This document shows, in pieces, positions 41,656-42,825 of a DNA stretch of 42,825 nucleotides. The stretch is from an uncultured Succiniclasticum sp. (GTDB taxonomy: Bacteria; Bacillota; Negativicutes; Acidaminococcales; Acidaminococcaceae): the NCBI GenBank assembly GCA_900544275.1, contig UQUU01000013.1, forward strand, positions 1 to 42,825, written 5' to 3'. The position numbers and the translations under genes are program-made. Below the pieces are notes generated by a model, which had not been told where the DNA came from, did not search any database, and saw only the letters and a program-made list of their open reading frames with translations. Positions within the stretch are counted from its first letter, which is position 1. The number at the start of each line of letters is the position of its first letter.

Positions 41656-42528
41656 CTATCTTGCCTGCGTCCCTACAATGTGGGACAGATTTTGCAAGAT
41701 ACCGCCAATGATTTCCGGTTTGTTCATAGTATAAATGTGAACATCCTTAAAACCATTAGCCAAAAGATCCAGCACCTGGGTCGTGGCATAGTTAATGCCG
41801 GCCTGTTTCATCGCTTCCGGATCATGGGCGAATTTCTCAATAATGGCGCGAAAGTGAGGCGGCAGTTTTGTGCCGCTCAATTTGCAGATACGGGTGATTT
41901 GAGACGCGTTGATCACCGGCATGATGCCCGGTATGACCGGAACAGTTACACCACGAGCCAGCAGCCGATACATATAATTGTAGATAAGGTTGTTATCAAA
42001 AAACATCTGGGTCACTAAAAATTCAACCCCGCTGTCCACTTTGATTTTTAACTTTTCAATATCGTCATTAAGCCCGATACTTTCCGGATGGCCTTCCGGA
42101 TAACAGGCGCCGCCCACGCAAAAATCCCCGTACGACTTTATTTTTTTGGCCAGGTCGCTGGCGTGCTGATATTTTTCATGGGTCAATTCCATACCGGGAA
42201 GCAAGTCTCCCCGCAATGCCAGTACATTTTGAATACCGGCAGCCTGCAGCTGATCAAGCATCGCTTCAATCGCCGCATCTTCCGCATTCACGCAGGTCAG
42301 ATGCGCCATAGCCGGTACGCCGCATTTCTCCGCAGCCTCGGCAATCGCTACCGTTTTACCTGTGGAAGTCCCTCCCGCTCCATAAGTGACGCTGATAAAA
42401 TCCACACCTTGTTGTGAAATCGTACGAACGATGTCCAAAGCATTAGCTAATTGCCCGCCCTCTTTAGGGGGAAATAATTCACAGGAAAGACCATTTTTAT
42501 CTTCCTGGAGCTGATCAATAATTTTCAT
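41656..42528 (-). CDS. metF: Methylenetetrahydrofolate reductase
   Basis: The 290-residue FAD enzyme reduces 5,10-methylene-THF to 5-methyl-THF, the methyl donor for MetH. Seen are CELFPPKEGG with the catalytic Glu (E17), FISVTYGAGGTSTGKT, MAHLTCVN, NVLALRGDLLPG and EFLVTQMFFDN, all of the MTHFR fold. Length matches bacterial MetF. It is the first gene of a probable metF-reactivase-metH unit, with a 179-base pyrimidine-rich (plus strand) spacer before the reactivase gene and no terminator between them. Confidence 0.95.
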   Translation of the reverse strand: MKIIDQLQEDKNGLSCELFPPKEGGQLANALDIVRTISQQGVDFISVTYGAGGTSTGKTVAIAEAAEKCGVPAMAHLTCVNAEDAAIEAMLDQLQAAGIQNVLALRGDLLPGMELTHEKYQHASDLAKKIKSYGDFCVGGACYPEGHPESIGLNDDIEKLKIKVDSGVEFLVTQMFFDNNLIYNYMYRLLARGVTVPVIPGIMPVINASQITRICKLSGTKLPPHFRAIIEKFAHDPEAMKQAGINYATTQVLDLLANGFKDVHIYTMNKPEIIGGILQNLSHIVGTQAR

Positions 42529-42631
42529 TGGATCCCCTCTTTTCCGCTGTCATATCCTCTCTACGCCGTTGTAACTTCCGTCAAAACTCAGGCAAATAAA
42601 GTCACCTTTGCTTGTTTCATATATGTTATTT

Positions 42632-42637
42632 ATTATA
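42632..42637 (-). promoter_or_regulatory. metF: Putative -10 box of metF
   Basis: On the minus strand TATAAT lies about 105 bases before the metF start. The -35 region is poor. No SAM or cobalamin riboswitch is recognised in the leader. Confidence 0.4.
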
Positions 42638-42697
42638 ACATAGAACATTCCACTCCAGACAGAAAGAAACAGGCAAATTTGTGTTACAAATGAAATA

Positions 42698-42723
42698 GAC
42701 ACCTGCCGTTTCCGGCAGGTGTC
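42698..42723 (-). terminator. Hairpin terminator after tRNA-Val
   Basis: GACACCTGCCG and CGGCAGGTGTC form a perfect 11-base-pair stem with a four-base loop. On the minus strand it is followed by TATTTCATTTG. It lies about 50 bases after the tRNA 3' end and before metF. Confidence 0.75.
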
Positions 42724-42771
42724 CGCAATAAAAAAAGCAGATCCTTAAGACCTGCCGTAAGATTCGTCTCA

Positions 42772-42825
42772 TGGTGGGCGCTAACGGGATCGAACCGCTG
42801 ACATTCTGCTTGTAAGGCAGACGCT
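42772..42825 (-). tRNA. tRNA-Val (anticodon UAC), 5' part beyond the window
   Basis: Read on the minus strand, the fragment has the anticodon stem-loop TCTGC-CTTACAA-GCAGA with anticodon TAC, a T-arm AGCGG-TTCGATC-CCGTT, the 3' acceptor strand AGCGCCC, discriminator A and an encoded CCA. The 5' acceptor strand and D-arm lie outside the window. Confidence 0.92.

Noticed and set aside
42529..42771. SAM or cobalamin riboswitch before metF
   Set aside because: The leader is short and AT-rich; neither the SAM kink-turn core nor the B12 box is present.

Overview
The window looks like the chromosome of an anaerobic, diderm member of the Firmicutes, most likely a Negativicutes bacterium close to Acidaminococcaceae. 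This is inference from gene content, not a database match. Firmicutes marks are HrcA/CIRCE control of groESL, a GerMN lipoprotein, a methionine synthase with a separately encoded reactivation protein, and a livKHMGF cluster. The AMIN-domain amidase, the tripartite tricarboxylate transporter and the sodium/anion symporter suit an organic-acid and amino-acid fermenter of this class. Most genes lie on the minus strand.

Bases 1-4980 are accessory DNA and visibly AT-rich. They hold an ISL3-like transposase fragment, an internally deleted IS256-family element, and a three-gene defence operon: a BglII/BstYI-like restriction enzyme, an MT-A70 adenine methyltransferase and a DUF262/HNH (GmrSD-like) protein. 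The block abuts the 3' end of guaA, a known integration hotspot.

Bases 5087-16400 carry guaA, then tctCBA (tricarboxylate uptake) divergent from a DASS-family symporter, a small hexuronate module (kduI plus a gluconate 5-dehydrogenase-type SDR), and groES-groEL behind a perfect CIRCE operator.

Bases 16880-24560 form a long minus-strand run of housekeeping genes: acpS, nnrD/E, an AMIN amidase, a GerMN lipoprotein, and tsaE-tsaB-rimI-tsaD (t6A tRNA modification, with RimI embedded). A small membrane-anchored protein of unknown function precedes it, followed by clpB (24863-27394).

Bases 27728-30242 run on the plus strand: an RMD1-like C-terminally anchored protein, a spacer with a near-perfect orphan CIRCE and a strong terminator, and a DUF2939-like anchored protein. 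Bases 30345-32638 encode a CYTH-CHAD protein and a VTT/DedA-type membrane protein. Bases 32935-37761 are livKHMGF, a branched-chain amino-acid-type ABC transporter. Bases 38141-42528 are metF, a methionine synthase reactivation protein and a short metH: one-carbon and methionine metabolism. The window ends inside a tRNA-Val(UAC).

No CRISPR array, integrase or rRNA was seen. The least ordinary items are the defence operon at guaA, the orphan CIRCE/terminator spacer that shares an exact 18-mer with the groESL upstream region, and the hairpins between binding-protein and permease genes in both transporter operons.
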